In this document: positions 1 through 7,646 of the stretch, piece by piece
Position numbering within the stretch: position 1 is the first letter of the stretch
Layout of the letters: every line of letters starts with the position of its first letter
Origin: Scandinavium sp002470465
GTDB taxonomy: Bacteria; Pseudomonadota; Gammaproteobacteria; Enterobacterales; Enterobacteriaceae
Reading direction: 5' to 3'
Assembly (NCBI RefSeq): GCF_040750395.1
Contig: NZ_JBFLVD010000035.1
Span: 1-64,000 of the forward strand
Length of the DNA: 64,000 bases
Position numbers and translations under genes: made by a program
The notes under the pieces: model-generated
Databases searched by the model: none
Told to the model about the DNA's origin: nothing
What the model saw: only the letters and a program-made list of their open reading frames with translations

Positions 1-38
1 TAAACGATCGGCATTAGGAGAGTTCTCCGGCTTTTTTG

Positions 39-2075
39 TTATTTCACCTGCTGACCAGGCTGCGCACCGCTGTCCGGGCTGAGCAGGAAGATATCTTTCC
101 CGCCAGGGCCTGCGGCCATCACCATGCCTTCGGAAACACCAAAACGCATTTTACGCGGTGCCAGGTTGGCGACCATGACCGTCAGGCGACCAATCAGCGC
201 CTGCGGATCCGGATACGCGGAGCGAATACCGGAGAAGACGTTACGCTTCTCACCGCCGATATCCAGCGTCAGACGCAGCAGTTTGTCAGAGCCTTCAACA
301 AACTCCGCGTTCTCAATCAGCGCAATGCGCAGATCGACTTTGGCGAAATCATCAAAGGTGATGGTTTCCTGAATCGGATCGTCCGCCAGCGGGCCGGTGA
401 GCGGCGCGCTGTTCAGTGCTTTCACTTCTTCTTTGGAGGCTTCCACCAACGCTTCAACCTGCTTCATGTCGATGCGGTTATAGAGTGCCTTAAAGGTGTT
501 CACCTTGTGGCCGAGCAGCGGCTGTTGAATGCTTTCCCAGCGCAGTTCGGTGTTCAGGAAAGCTTCGGCGCGTTCAGACAGAGACGGCAGAACCGGCTTC
601 AGGTAAGTCATCAGCACGCGGAACAGGTTGATACCCATGGAGCAGACAGACTGCAGATCGGCATCGCGGCCTTCCTGCTTCGCAACAACCCATGGAGCCT
701 GCTCATCAACGTAGCGGTTAGCGAGATCCGCCAGCGCCATGATTTCACGGATGGCTTTGCCAAACTCACGGCTTTCCCAGGCTTCACCGATGGTCTGCGC
801 CGCGTCGGTGAAGGTTTTGTACAGCGCAGGATCGGCCAGTTCAGCGGCCAGCACGCCGTCAAAGCGCTTGGCGATGAAGCCTGCGTTACGGGACGCCAGG
901 TTCACCACTTTATTGACGATGTCAGCGTTGACGCGCTGCACGAAGTCTTCGAGGTTGAGGTCGATATCATCAATACGGGAGGAGAGCTTCGCGGTGTAGT
1001 AGTAGCGCAGGCTGTCGGCATCAAAGTGGTTCAGCCAGGTGCTGGCCTTGATGAAGGTGCCGCGAGATTTGGACATCTTGGCGCCGTTCACCGTCACGTA
1101 GCCGTGCACGAACAGGTTGGTCGGCTTACGGAAGTTGCTGCCTTCCAGCATGGCTGGCCAGAACAGGCTGTGGAAGTAGACGATGTCTTTGCCGATGAAG
1201 TGGTACAGCTCGGCGTCGGAATCTTTCTTCCAGTACTCGTCAAAGCTTGTAGTATCGCCGCGTTTGTCGCACAGGTTTTTGAATGAACCCATGTAACCGA
1301 TTGGCGCATCCAGCCAGACGTAGAAATATTTGCCCGGCGCGTTCGGAATTTCGAAACCGAAGTACGGTGCATCGCGGGAGATATCCCACTGCTGCAGGCC
1401 ATGCTCGAACCACTCCTGCATTTTGTTGGCAACCTGCTCCTGCAGCGCACCGCTGCGGGTCCACGCCTGCAGCATCTCGCTAAAGGACGGCAGGTCGAAG
1501 AAGAAGTGCTCGGAGTCACGCATCACCGGCGTGGCGCCGGAAACCACGGATTTCGGATCGATAAGCTCGGTCGGGCTGTAGGTGGCACCGCAGACTTCGC
1601 AGTTATCGCCGTACTGATCCGGCGATTTACATTTCGGGCAGGTACCTTTCACGAAACGGTCCGGCAGGAACATGCCTTTTTCCGGATCGAACAGCTGAGA
1701 GATGGTGCGGTTCTTGATGAAACCGTTCTCTTTCAGGCGGCCGTAGATAAGCTCGGACAGCTCGCGGTTCTCGTCGCTGTGCGTCGAGTGATAATTATCG
1801 TAGCTGATGTTAAAGCCAGCGAAGTCGGTCTGATGTTCCTGACTCATTTCGGCAATCATCTGCTCCGGAGAAATGCCGAGCTGCTGAGCTTTCAGCATGA
1901 TCGGCGTGCCGTGGGCATCGTCGGCGCAGATGAAATTGACCTGGTGGCCGCGCATTCGCTGGTAACGGACCCAGACATCAGCCTGGATATGCTCCAGCAT
2001 ATGACCGAGGTGGATGGAGCCGTTGGCGTACGGCAGTGCGCACGTTACCAGAATTTTTTTCGCGACTTGAGTCAT
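39..2075 (-). CDS. metG: Methionyl-tRNA synthetase
   Basis: Cytoplasmic class I aminoacyl-tRNA synthetase that charges tRNA(Met), including the initiator, with methionine. The 678-residue product shows the HIGH-type signature as HLGH near residue 25, a zinc-knuckle insert with two CxxC pairs near residues 145-162, the KMSKS loop (AKMSKSRG) near residue 333, and a C-terminal EMAP/OB-fold tRNA-binding and dimerisation domain from about residue 575. Length and sequence match the E. coli enzyme (677 aa). An upstream in-frame ATG at 2084 adds three residues, but it sits only 2 nt from the AGGAAG ribosome site; the ATG at 2075 has workable spacing and gives the usual MTQVAKK start. It is divergent from mrp, as in E. 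coli. Confidence 0.97.
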   Translation of the reverse strand: MTQVAKKILVTCALPYANGSIHLGHMLEHIQADVWVRYQRMRGHQVNFICADDAHGTPIMLKAQQLGISPEQMIAEMSQEHQTDFAGFNISYDNYHSTHSDENRELSELIYGRLKENGFIKNRTISQLFDPEKGMFLPDRFVKGTCPKCKSPDQYGDNCEVCGATYSPTELIDPKSVVSGATPVMRDSEHFFFDLPSFSEMLQAWTRSGALQEQVANKMQEWFEHGLQQWDISRDAPYFGFEIPNAPGKYFYVWLDAPIGYMGSFKNLCDKRGDTTSFDEYWKKDSDAELYHFIGKDIVYFHSLFWPAMLEGSNFRKPTNLFVHGYVTVNGAKMSKSRGTFIKASTWLNHFDADSLRYYYTAKLSSRIDDIDLNLEDFVQRVNADIVNKVVNLASRNAGFIAKRFDGVLAAELADPALYKTFTDAAQTIGEAWESREFGKAIREIMALADLANRYVDEQAPWVVAKQEGRDADLQSVCSMGINLFRVLMTYLKPVLPSLSERAEAFLNTELRWESIQQPLLGHKVNTFKALYNRIDMKQVEALVEASKEEVKALNSAPLTGPLADDPIQETITFDDFAKVDLRIALIENAEFVEGSDKLLRLTLDIGGEKRNVFSGIRSAYPDPQALIGRLTVMVANLAPRKMRFGVSEGMVMAAGPGGKDIFLLSPDSGAQPGQQVK

Positions 2076-2227
2076 AGTGAACATTACTTCCTGCTTTTGA
2101 AAGGGGTGTCGATAGTACCAAAACGCCCGTTGATACGCTATGTGCGAAGACCCTCCGAAGAATTATTACCGTCGTGCGGCACTCGCAGTTACAATTAGCA
2201 CTCCAGAACAACGAAAAAGGAGTCGGG

Positions 2228-3337
2228 ATGAGTTCGCAATCCCAGGCCACATCCCCGGAACGTCTGCGCGCGATGGTCGCGGGCACGCTGGCCAATTTTC
2301 AGCACCCAACCCTGAAACACAATCTCACCGCCCTGAAAGCGTTGCATCACGTGGCGTGGCTCGACGACACCGTTCATGTTGAAATTCAGATGCCGTTTGC
2401 GTGGCACAGCGCGTTTGAAGAGCTCAAAGAGCAGTGCAGCGCTGACCTGCTGCGTATCACCGGTGCGAAAGCGATCGACTGGAAGCTGTCGCACGCCATT
2501 GCCACCCTCAAACGGGTAAAAAATCAGCCCGGTATTAACGGCGTGAAGAACATTATTGCCGTTAGCTCAGGGAAAGGCGGCGTGGGCAAATCCTCTACTG
2601 CCGTGAATCTGGCGCTGGCGCTGGCCGCCGAAGGGGCAAAAGTCGGTATCCTCGATGCGGATATCTATGGCCCTTCAGTACCGATGATGCTGGGTGCAGA
2701 AGGGGGGCGTCCGACCTCCCCGGACGGCACCCATATGGTGCCGATCGTGAAATTTGGTCTTGCCACCAACTCCATTGGTTATCTGGTGACCGACGATAAC
2801 GCGATGGTCTGGCGCGGCCCGATGGCCAGCAAAGCGCTGATGCAGATGCTGCAGGAGACGCTGTGGCCGGACCTCGACTATCTGGTGCTCGACATGCCGC
2901 CAGGCACCGGCGACATTCAGCTGACGCTGGCGCAGAACATTCCTGTTACCGGCGCGCTGGTGGTGACCACGCCGCAGGATATCGCGCTGATTGACGCCAA
3001 AAAAGGCATCGTCATGTTCGAGAAAGTCGAGGTACCGGTCCTCGGCATTGTTGAAAACATGAGCATGCATATCTGCAGCCAGTGCGGCCACCATGAGCCT
3101 ATTTTCGGCACCGGTGGGGCAGAACGCCTGGCGGAGCAGTATCACACTCAGCTGCTGGGGCAGATGCCGCTGCACATCAATCTGCGTGAAGACCTGGATC
3201 GCGGCACGCCGACCGTTGTGGCTCGCCCGGACAGTGAATTTACCACGCTGTACCGCCAGCTGGCTGGCCGCGTTGCCGCACAGCTGTACTGGCAGGGCGA
3301 AGTCATTCCAGGCGAGATTGCGTTTCGCGCCGTGTGA
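2228..3337 (+). CDS. mrp: Iron-sulfur cluster carrier protein Mrp/ApbC
   Basis: P-loop ATPase of the Mrp/NBP35 family that binds and delivers Fe-S clusters in the cytoplasm; the Salmonella homologue ApbC is needed for thiamine synthesis under some conditions. The protein has 369 residues, the same as E. coli. It has an N-terminal MIP18/DUF59-like region (about 1-95), a deviant Walker A with GKGGVGKS near residue 115, DMPPGTGD near residue 223, and a C-terminal CxxC (ICSQC) near residue 285 that would hold a bridging cluster. I chose the ATG at 2228 because AGGAG lies 5 nt upstream; a longer in-frame start at 2174 has no ribosome site and adds an unconserved tail. A strong terminator follows at 3357. 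Confidence 0.95.
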   Translation: MSSQSQATSPERLRAMVAGTLANFQHPTLKHNLTALKALHHVAWLDDTVHVEIQMPFAWHSAFEELKEQCSADLLRITGAKAIDWKLSHAIATLKRVKNQPGINGVKNIIAVSSGKGGVGKSSTAVNLALALAAEGAKVGILDADIYGPSVPMMLGAEGGRPTSPDGTHMVPIVKFGLATNSIGYLVTDDNAMVWRGPMASKALMQMLQETLWPDLDYLVLDMPPGTGDIQLTLAQNIPVTGALVVTTPQDIALIDAKKGIVMFEKVEVPVLGIVENMSMHICSQCGHHEPIFGTGGAERLAEQYHTQLLGQMPLHINLREDLDRGTPTVVARPDSEFTTLYRQLAGRVAAQLYWQGEVIPGEIAFRAV

Positions 3338-3356
3338 TAGCCTCTGCGTAATCGAA

Positions 3357-3381
3357 AGCCACCCTGGGTGGCTTTTTTTTT
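3357..3381 (+). terminator. Rho-independent terminator of mrp
   Basis: A perfect 7-bp stem (AGCCACC / GGTGGCT) with a 3-nt loop is followed directly by a run of nine T. It lies 20 nt after the mrp stop codon and also separates mrp from the convergent gene ending at 3388. Confidence 0.9.
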
Positions 3382-3387
3382 CGCCCG

Positions 3388-3837
3388 TCAGCCGAGGATT
3401 TTTACGCCTTGCGGCGTGTTTATCCAGCGCGGGGCGAGAATGGTGTCTGACAAAAAGCAGGTCAGCTCATACAGCAGCCCCTGTAAGGTCTCTTCAACGC
3501 TGATGCTGAGCGGCTGCCCTGACAGCAGCTTGCTCAGCGCCAGGCAGTACTCGCAGAGCAATTCGCTTTCCGTTTCCATCGCCGGGCGGCAATCCGGCAG
3601 CACGTTGACGGTGAATTCGGCCATGCGATCGTCGGGAATGGGGTCGAGCAGCGTTGGCTGAAGCTGTGCCAGGCAGGTATGCAGGCGCTGGTAGAGATCG
3701 TGCTGTGTCTCCAGATGCTCGGATTCCAGGGCGCTGGCGGCCAGCTCCTCGCACTGCGTGGCGACGTCGACAAAATCGAGATTGGGATCGAATTCGGTAA
3801 AAAGCAGGGGATGAGTCCAGACGGCGGGTGCTTCCAT
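3388..3837 (-). CDS. Uncharacterised acidic protein, LexA-controlled
   Basis: I do not recognise this 149-residue protein. It has no signal peptide or membrane segment, so it is probably cytoplasmic. It is strongly acidic: 24 Asp/Glu against 6 Lys/Arg, net about -18. It has six cysteines and a predicted helical middle (about residues 26-60 and 85-130). The ATG at 3837 is preferred because AGGAGAGG lies just upstream; a longer in-frame start at 3939 would run through the promoter. The promoter carries a near-perfect LexA operator at 3866-3881, so the gene should be induced by DNA damage. High negative charge plus SOS control invites comparison with small acidic SOS modulators such as DinI, but there is no sequence similarity I can claim. 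It is convergent with mrp. Confidence 0.8.
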   Translation of the reverse strand: MEAPAVWTHPLLFTEFDPNLDFVDVATQCEELAASALESEHLETQHDLYQRLHTCLAQLQPTLLDPIPDDRMAEFTVNVLPDCRPAMETESELLCEYCLALSKLLSGQPLSISVEETLQGLLYELTCFLSDTILAPRWINTPQGVKILG

Positions 3838-3865
3838 GAATAACCTCTCCTGAGTGATACGATGA

Positions 3866-3881
3866 CTGTATTTATATACAG
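3866..3881 (-). promoter_or_regulatory. LexA operator (SOS box)
   Basis: The 16-bp core is CTGT-N8-ACAG with an all-A/T centre; read on the minus strand it is CTGTATATAAATACAG, flanked by TA upstream, which is very close to the LexA consensus. It lies 28 bp upstream of the start codon at 3837 and immediately downstream of the candidate -10, where a bound repressor would block transcription. Confidence 0.88.
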
Positions 3882-3884
3882 TAT

Positions 3885-3912
3885 ATTGTATGCGCTGAGG
3901 CGACGCCGACAA
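3885..3912 (-). promoter_or_regulatory. Candidate sigma-70 promoter of the SOS-box gene
   Basis: On the minus strand there is a -35-like TTGTCG (3912-3907) and a -10-like TACAAT (3890-3885) separated by 16 bp. The predicted start of transcription falls inside or next to the LexA operator. Confidence 0.55.
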
Positions 3913-3975
3913 GTGGGTTTCCCGGAACGAAGTTCTCAAAATCGAATGAAAATTATGTATGCAAAGGGACGGTGC

Positions 3976-4401
3976 TCAGGGAAGTAGGTAGTGCATTAAC
4001 CAGTAGTCGCCCTCTGGCGAAATTCCGCGCGCTTCGGTATGCCAGCCGTGATGCTGATAAAACGCCAGAGCCTGCTCATTTTGCACCAGGCATTTCAGCG
4101 CACCGGTACCGGTAAAGGTCGCCTGCACGTGGCGCAGCAGCGCGCTACCCACGCCGTGCCCTTGCCATTGTGGAGCAACAAATAAATTGTGCAGAAAGTT
4201 ATCGCTTTCCCACACGGAAGCGAACCCTGCCCGGTGACCGTCAATCTCGGCAACCCAGACCTGTTCATCAAGCGTTGCGGTATCGTAATCCTCCAGCGAC
4301 CAGCCGGAGCTGTCAGCCCAGGGCCAGCTTTGTCTGCGCGAGTGAAGAAACAGAGTCCGAAGAAAAGGACGATCGGAAGGGGTTCCTGGGCGGATATTCA
4401 T
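3976..4401 (-). CDS. GNAT-family N-acetyltransferase
   Basis: A 141-residue single-domain acetyl-CoA-dependent acetyltransferase. The acetyl-CoA-binding motif A is clear (LFVAPQWQGHGVGSALL, about residues 71-87, with the Q/RxxGxG/A pattern as QGHGVG), followed by the conserved ALAFYQHHGW near residue 110 (motif B). The substrate cannot be read from the sequence. The start at 4401 has GGAGATAG upstream. It lies 63 nt downstream of rcnB on the same strand and could be co-transcribed with it, though a 10-bp hairpin lies between. The next gene downstream is the SOS-box gene, which has its own promoter. Confidence 0.85.
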   Translation of the reverse strand: MNIRPGTPSDRPFLRTLFLHSRRQSWPWADSSGWSLEDYDTATLDEQVWVAEIDGHRAGFASVWESDNFLHNLFVAPQWQGHGVGSALLRHVQATFTGTGALKCLVQNEQALAFYQHHGWHTEARGISPEGDYWLMHYLLP

Positions 4402-4428
4402 GGCTATCTCCAGGCATTATTGTACGAC

Positions 4429-4453
4429 CTGTGAGCGTCGGTTACGCTCACAG
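4429..4453. repeat. Perfect 10-bp inverted repeat between rcnB and the GNAT gene
   Basis: CTGTGAGCGT and ACGCTCACAG form a perfect 10-bp stem with a 5-nt loop. There is no T run on either side, so it is not a classical intrinsic terminator. It may act as an mRNA-stability hairpin, a Rho-region stem or an operator. Confidence 0.6.
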
Positions 4454-4464
4454 TCTGCGCGGGC

Positions 4465-4794
4465 TCAGCGGTGATAGAAAATGTCGCCGTCGTAGGCTTT
4501 GATGATTTTACCGTCTGCATCGCTAATCAGCACATAGTTGCCGCCCATATAGGTCCAATGGGTGCCCGCATCTGGCGCAGGCAAATTGCGCAGGTTCCAC
4601 TGCTTGATGTTGTACTCGTCCGTGCGGTACATCTCCGGCACGCTGTCCCCAATCTTGAAATGGGTAAAATCGGCAATGAAGTCGTTCAGCTCATACTGCT
4701 GGATCCCTGAGGTCGATACTGTTGCCGGTGCCGCTGATACTGCACCCGCTGTTGCCAGCAGTGCTGCCAGAAGCATCATTTTTGTTTTACGCAT
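4465..4794 (-). CDS. rcnB: Periplasmic Ni/Co homeostasis protein RcnB
   Basis: A small periplasmic protein that tunes nickel and cobalt retention together with the RcnA efflux pump in E. coli. The 109-residue product begins with a signal peptide (MRKTK, hydrophobic core, VSA-AP cleavage near residue 22) and then shows the family hallmark YRTDEYNIKQW, the stretch LRNLPAPDAGTHW, and GNYVLISDADGKI with a C-terminal IFYHR. It is close to the E. coli protein along its whole length. GGAGAAGGT precedes the ATG. Neither rcnA nor the repressor gene rcnR is adjacent, so this copy is an orphan, transcribed divergently from a LysR regulator. Confidence 0.92.
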   Translation of the reverse strand: MRKTKMMLLAALLATAGAVSAAPATVSTSGIQQYELNDFIADFTHFKIGDSVPEMYRTDEYNIKQWNLRNLPAPDAGTHWTYMGGNYVLISDADGKIIKAYDGDIFYHR

Positions 4795-5012
4795 ACCTTC
4801 TCCACATTCCTGTAATACATAACCTGGACTTAAAAATGCCGCCCCGTATCATTCCTGATGCACCCGCCTGCTGGCAAGCTTCTTGCGGGCAAAAAGTGTA
4901 AGCAAACCTCGAAAGCATACTGCGAATAGCATTCCCTGAGGCAGCAGACGGGCTTTTTGAGACGATTCCGGGTTTGGCTTACAATGCAGAAAGTGAATGG
5001 CTGGAGAAAAAG

Positions 5013-5924
5013 ATGCTCAGACTGGAAGATCTGACCCTGTTCGTGCGCGCGGCGGCGTTGGGCAATTTTAGCGAAGCGGCGCGTGAGGCGGGGTTGCCGC
5101 CTGCGCAGGTGAGTACAGCCATTAAACGGCTGGAGACACAGCTCAACATTCGGCTGTTTGCGCGTTCGACCCGGAGCCTGCGATTAACCCCGGAAGGTGA
5201 AACCTGGCTGCCGTTTGCCACGCAGATGCTCGACACGCTCCATGCCGGAATGCAGCAGCTTCAGACTTCAGAAGATGAAATCCGCGGTACGCTACAGATT
5301 GCTGTGCCTTCAGATCTTGGCCGCAATCTCCTGCTCACGGTCTTTCAGGATTTTCGCCGCCGCCATCCTGCGCTGCGGCTGCGTATTCTGTTTTCCGACA
5401 ACCTGGCCGACATTTTTAAAGATCCGGTGGACGTCGCTTTTCGCTATGGGCACAACGACGATGCATCGTTCATCTCTTTACCCGTCGCTGCGGAAAACCG
5501 TCGCGTGCTGGTGGCATCCCCCGACTGGATAAGCCGCCACGGCGAGCCGAAAACGCTGGAGGAGTTGCGCCAGCACAATGCTCTCACCTACAGCCTGCGC
5601 GGCAGACTCTACGATCGCTGGACGCTTTTTCGCGACGGGCAGATGCACGAGGTGCAGGTTTCCAGCGTGATGATGAGCGATGACGCGGAAGTGATCCGCC
5701 GTATGGCGATTGCCGGAGAAGGGATTGCCAATAAGTCGTGGCTGGACGTCAGCGATGATATTGCCGAAGGGCGATTGAAGATAATCCTGCCGGACTATCA
5801 GGGTGACCCGGTACCGCTGAATATGATTTGCCCGCACCGCAAACAGCTTTCGCCGGCGGTGCGTTTGTTATATGAAGTGGTAAGGGAAAAGTGCGTCCTA
5901 AAGCTGCAACATCTTCCGTTTTAG
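5013..5924 (+). CDS. LysR-family transcriptional regulator
   Basis: A 303-residue DNA-binding regulator. The N-terminal winged helix-turn-helix is typical (LEDLTLFVRAAALGNFSEAA, then QVSTAIKRLETQLNIRLFAR, residues about 4-60). The C-terminal co-inducer domain (about 90-295) resembles the CrgA-like subgroup. The inducer and targets are unknown. I prefer the ATG at 5013, which has GGAG 7 nt upstream and gives the usual MLRLEDL start; a TTG at 4974 would add 13 unconserved residues. LysR regulators often control a divergent neighbour, here rcnB, with 218 bp between the two start codons. The gene is not at this place in E. coli K-12. Confidence 0.88.
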   Translation: MLRLEDLTLFVRAAALGNFSEAAREAGLPPAQVSTAIKRLETQLNIRLFARSTRSLRLTPEGETWLPFATQMLDTLHAGMQQLQTSEDEIRGTLQIAVPSDLGRNLLLTVFQDFRRRHPALRLRILFSDNLADIFKDPVDVAFRYGHNDDASFISLPVAAENRRVLVASPDWISRHGEPKTLEELRQHNALTYSLRGRLYDRWTLFRDGQMHEVQVSSVMMSDDAEVIRRMAIAGEGIANKSWLDVSDDIAEGRLKIILPDYQGDPVPLNMICPHRKQLSPAVRLLYEVVREKCVLKLQHLPF

Positions 5925-6104
5925 TGTGCTGACGATAGCCTGTCTATATGTCTGAATGATAAGGTAATAGTGTAAGGATTTTCCCTTCATTTTGGCGCTT
6001 AGTCTCTATTCATTGCCAGAGGATACGTTATTGTCCAGGGTGTCCAGCAAGGTGGTTCTGAAATTGAGAAGCGTTCTGGTCGACTAAACAGAGGGTATAC
6101 CAAC

Positions 6105-6653
6105 ATGATTGCCACACCTGAAATTGTGACCGACAGGCTTATCCTTAAACCATTGCGCTCAGAAGATGCGCAGCAGATTCAGCGCAAATTTCCTCGTTGG
6201 GAGATAGTGCGCTATCTGATTTCAACCGTGCCCTGGCCTTTTCCTGAGGGTGCTGCACAGCATTACGTTGATAACGTCGCGCTTGCCGCCAGTAAAAAAG
6301 GGACAGGATGGTTCTGGAGCCTGCGACCCAAAGAAGACGAAAACGAGCTAATCGGCGTCATTTCACTGATGGATATCCCTGATAATAACCGCGGTTTCTG
6401 GCTGGTGCCGGAATGGCAGGGGAAGGGGCTGATGGCCGAAGCCTGCGAGGCGGTGAATGAATTTTGGTTTGAAACGCTGAACAAAGAGGTGCTCAGGGCG
6501 CCAAAAGCTGCTGATAATCAACGTTCTAAAAATCTGTCCATGCGAAATGGAATGCGTTTAGTCCGTACCGAAAAAGCGCAGTACGTATCCGGTGAGCTGG
6601 ATTCAGAACTGTGGGAAATTACGCGGGAGATGTGGCGCGGGCGTCAGGGCTGA
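6105..6653 (+). CDS. RimJ/RimL-type GNAT acetyltransferase
   Basis: A 182-residue member of the Acetyltransf_3 (RimJ/RimL/SpeG-like) group. It starts with the typical VTDRLILKPLRSEDA, carries IGVISLMDI in the central strand, and has the acetyl-CoA motif GFWLVPEWQGKGLMAEA (about residues 96-112). The region after NQRSKNLSMRNGMR corresponds to the usual motif B asparagine/serine stretch. Substrates in this group include protein N-termini, polyamines and drugs; none can be chosen here. GAGGG precedes the start at moderate spacing. It stands alone, followed by the TPP riboswitch. Confidence 0.85.
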   Translation: MIATPEIVTDRLILKPLRSEDAQQIQRKFPRWEIVRYLISTVPWPFPEGAAQHYVDNVALAASKKGTGWFWSLRPKEDENELIGVISLMDIPDNNRGFWLVPEWQGKGLMAEACEAVNEFWFETLNKEVLRAPKAADNQRSKNLSMRNGMRLVRTEKAQYVSGELDSELWEITREMWRGRQG

Positions 6654-6740
6654 GTTGGAGAGACGTGTTTACATCCTCGGCCCGCAGCATTATCCTCCCC
6701 ATGGTTTAACGTCACGTTAACCACAGAATTTGATTCAAAT

Positions 6741-6817
6741 GACTCGGGGTGCCCTTCTTTGTGAAGGCTGAGAAATACCCGTATTACCTGATCTGGATAA
6801 TGCCAGCGTAGGGAAGT
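6741..6817 (+). promoter_or_regulatory. TPP riboswitch (THI element)
   Basis: The sequence carries the conserved elements of a thiamine pyrophosphate aptamer: ACTCGGGGTGCCC at the 5' side, GGCTGAGAAATACCC (6766-6780) with the CTGAGA core at 6768-6773, and ACCTGATCTGGATAATGCC followed by AGCGTAGGGAAG up to 6816. A short hairpin (ACCC/GGGT, 6822-6834) and the thiM ribosome site at 6856-6860 follow, which fits control of translation as described for E. coli thiM. High thiamine pyrophosphate should turn thiMD off. Confidence 0.95.
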
Positions 6818-6866
6818 CAGAACCCATATCGGGTATCGCTTCTTCACCGTCTGGCAGGAGCGAACC

Positions 6867-7646
6867 ATGCAAGCTGACCTGCTAAACCCCGCGCTCGTTG
6901 CGCATACTTCACACCTTTTTCGTTCCCGCTCGCCGCTCGTTCACTGTATGACCAATGACGTCGTGCAGACTTTTACCGCCAACGTTTTACTGGCTATCGG
7001 CGCTTCTCCGGCGATGGTGATTGACGCTGATGAGGCTCGCCAGTTTGTCGCAATGGCGGATGCGTTGCTGATTAACGTCGGCACGCTGACGAAAGAACGT
7101 GCGTTGGCAATGCGTCTTGCCGTGGAAAGTGCGAGCGCGAACAATAAACCCTGGACGCTGGATCCTGTTGCCGTTGGCGCGCTGGCGCTGCGCACTGAAT
7201 TTTGCCATCAGCTGCTGGCACTGAAGCCTGCGGCGATTCGCGGCAATGCTTCTGAAATTATGGCGCTGGCAGGGATGAGCCTGGGCGGACGGGGTGTAGA
7301 TACCACGGACACCGCAGCGGCGGCATTGCCTGCCGCACAGGCGCTGGCCCGGCAAATTTCTACCGTCGTGGCGGTAACGGGTGAAGTGGATTACGTCACT
7401 GATGGACGGCGAACGCTGATGGTCATCGGCGGTTCATCGCTAATGACGCGCGTGGTCGGTACCGGCTGCGCTTTATCTGCGGTGGTGGCGGCAAGCTGCG
7501 CATTGCCGGGCGACAGGCTCGACAACGTGGCAGCAGCCTGCGGAATAATGAAACGGGCCGGAAGCCTGGCGACGGAAAACAGCGCCGGGCCGGGAAGTTT
7601 TGTCGCTGTGTTCCTTGATGCGCTGTATGGGGAGGGCCAGGCATGA
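6867..7646 (+). CDS. thiM: Hydroxyethylthiazole kinase
   Basis: A salvage enzyme that phosphorylates 4-methyl-5-(2-hydroxyethyl)thiazole to HET-P for thiamine synthesis. The 259 residues (E. coli 262) show the family N-terminus SPLVHCMTNDVVQTFTANV (about 24-42), the central IRGNASEIMALAG, and the catalytic-site VGTGCALSAVVAA near residue 195 with its conserved cysteine. AGGAG lies 6 nt upstream of the ATG. The TPP riboswitch ends about 50 nt before the start. The stop overlaps the thiD start by 4 nt (ATGA), so the two genes are translationally coupled. Confidence 0.96.
   Translation: MQADLLNPALVAHTSHLFRSRSPLVHCMTNDVVQTFTANVLLAIGASPAMVIDADEARQFVAMADALLINVGTLTKERALAMRLAVESASANNKPWTLDPVAVGALALRTEFCHQLLALKPAAIRGNASEIMALAGMSLGGRGVDTTDTAAAALPAAQALARQISTVVAVTGEVDYVTDGRRTLMVIGGSSLMTRVVGTGCALSAVVAASCALPGDRLDNVAAACGIMKRAGSLATENSAGPGSFVAVFLDALYGEGQA

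Noticed and set aside
17..37. GGAG/CTCC hairpin followed by T6 at the window edge as a plus-strand terminator
   Set aside because: The stem is only 4-5 bp and the T run is offset by three bases; the gene it would end is outside the window, so it cannot be supported.
36..1286. Plus-strand open frame of 416 codons opposite metG
   Set aside because: Antisense to the conserved C-terminal half of metG; composition is typical of a reverse-strand shadow.
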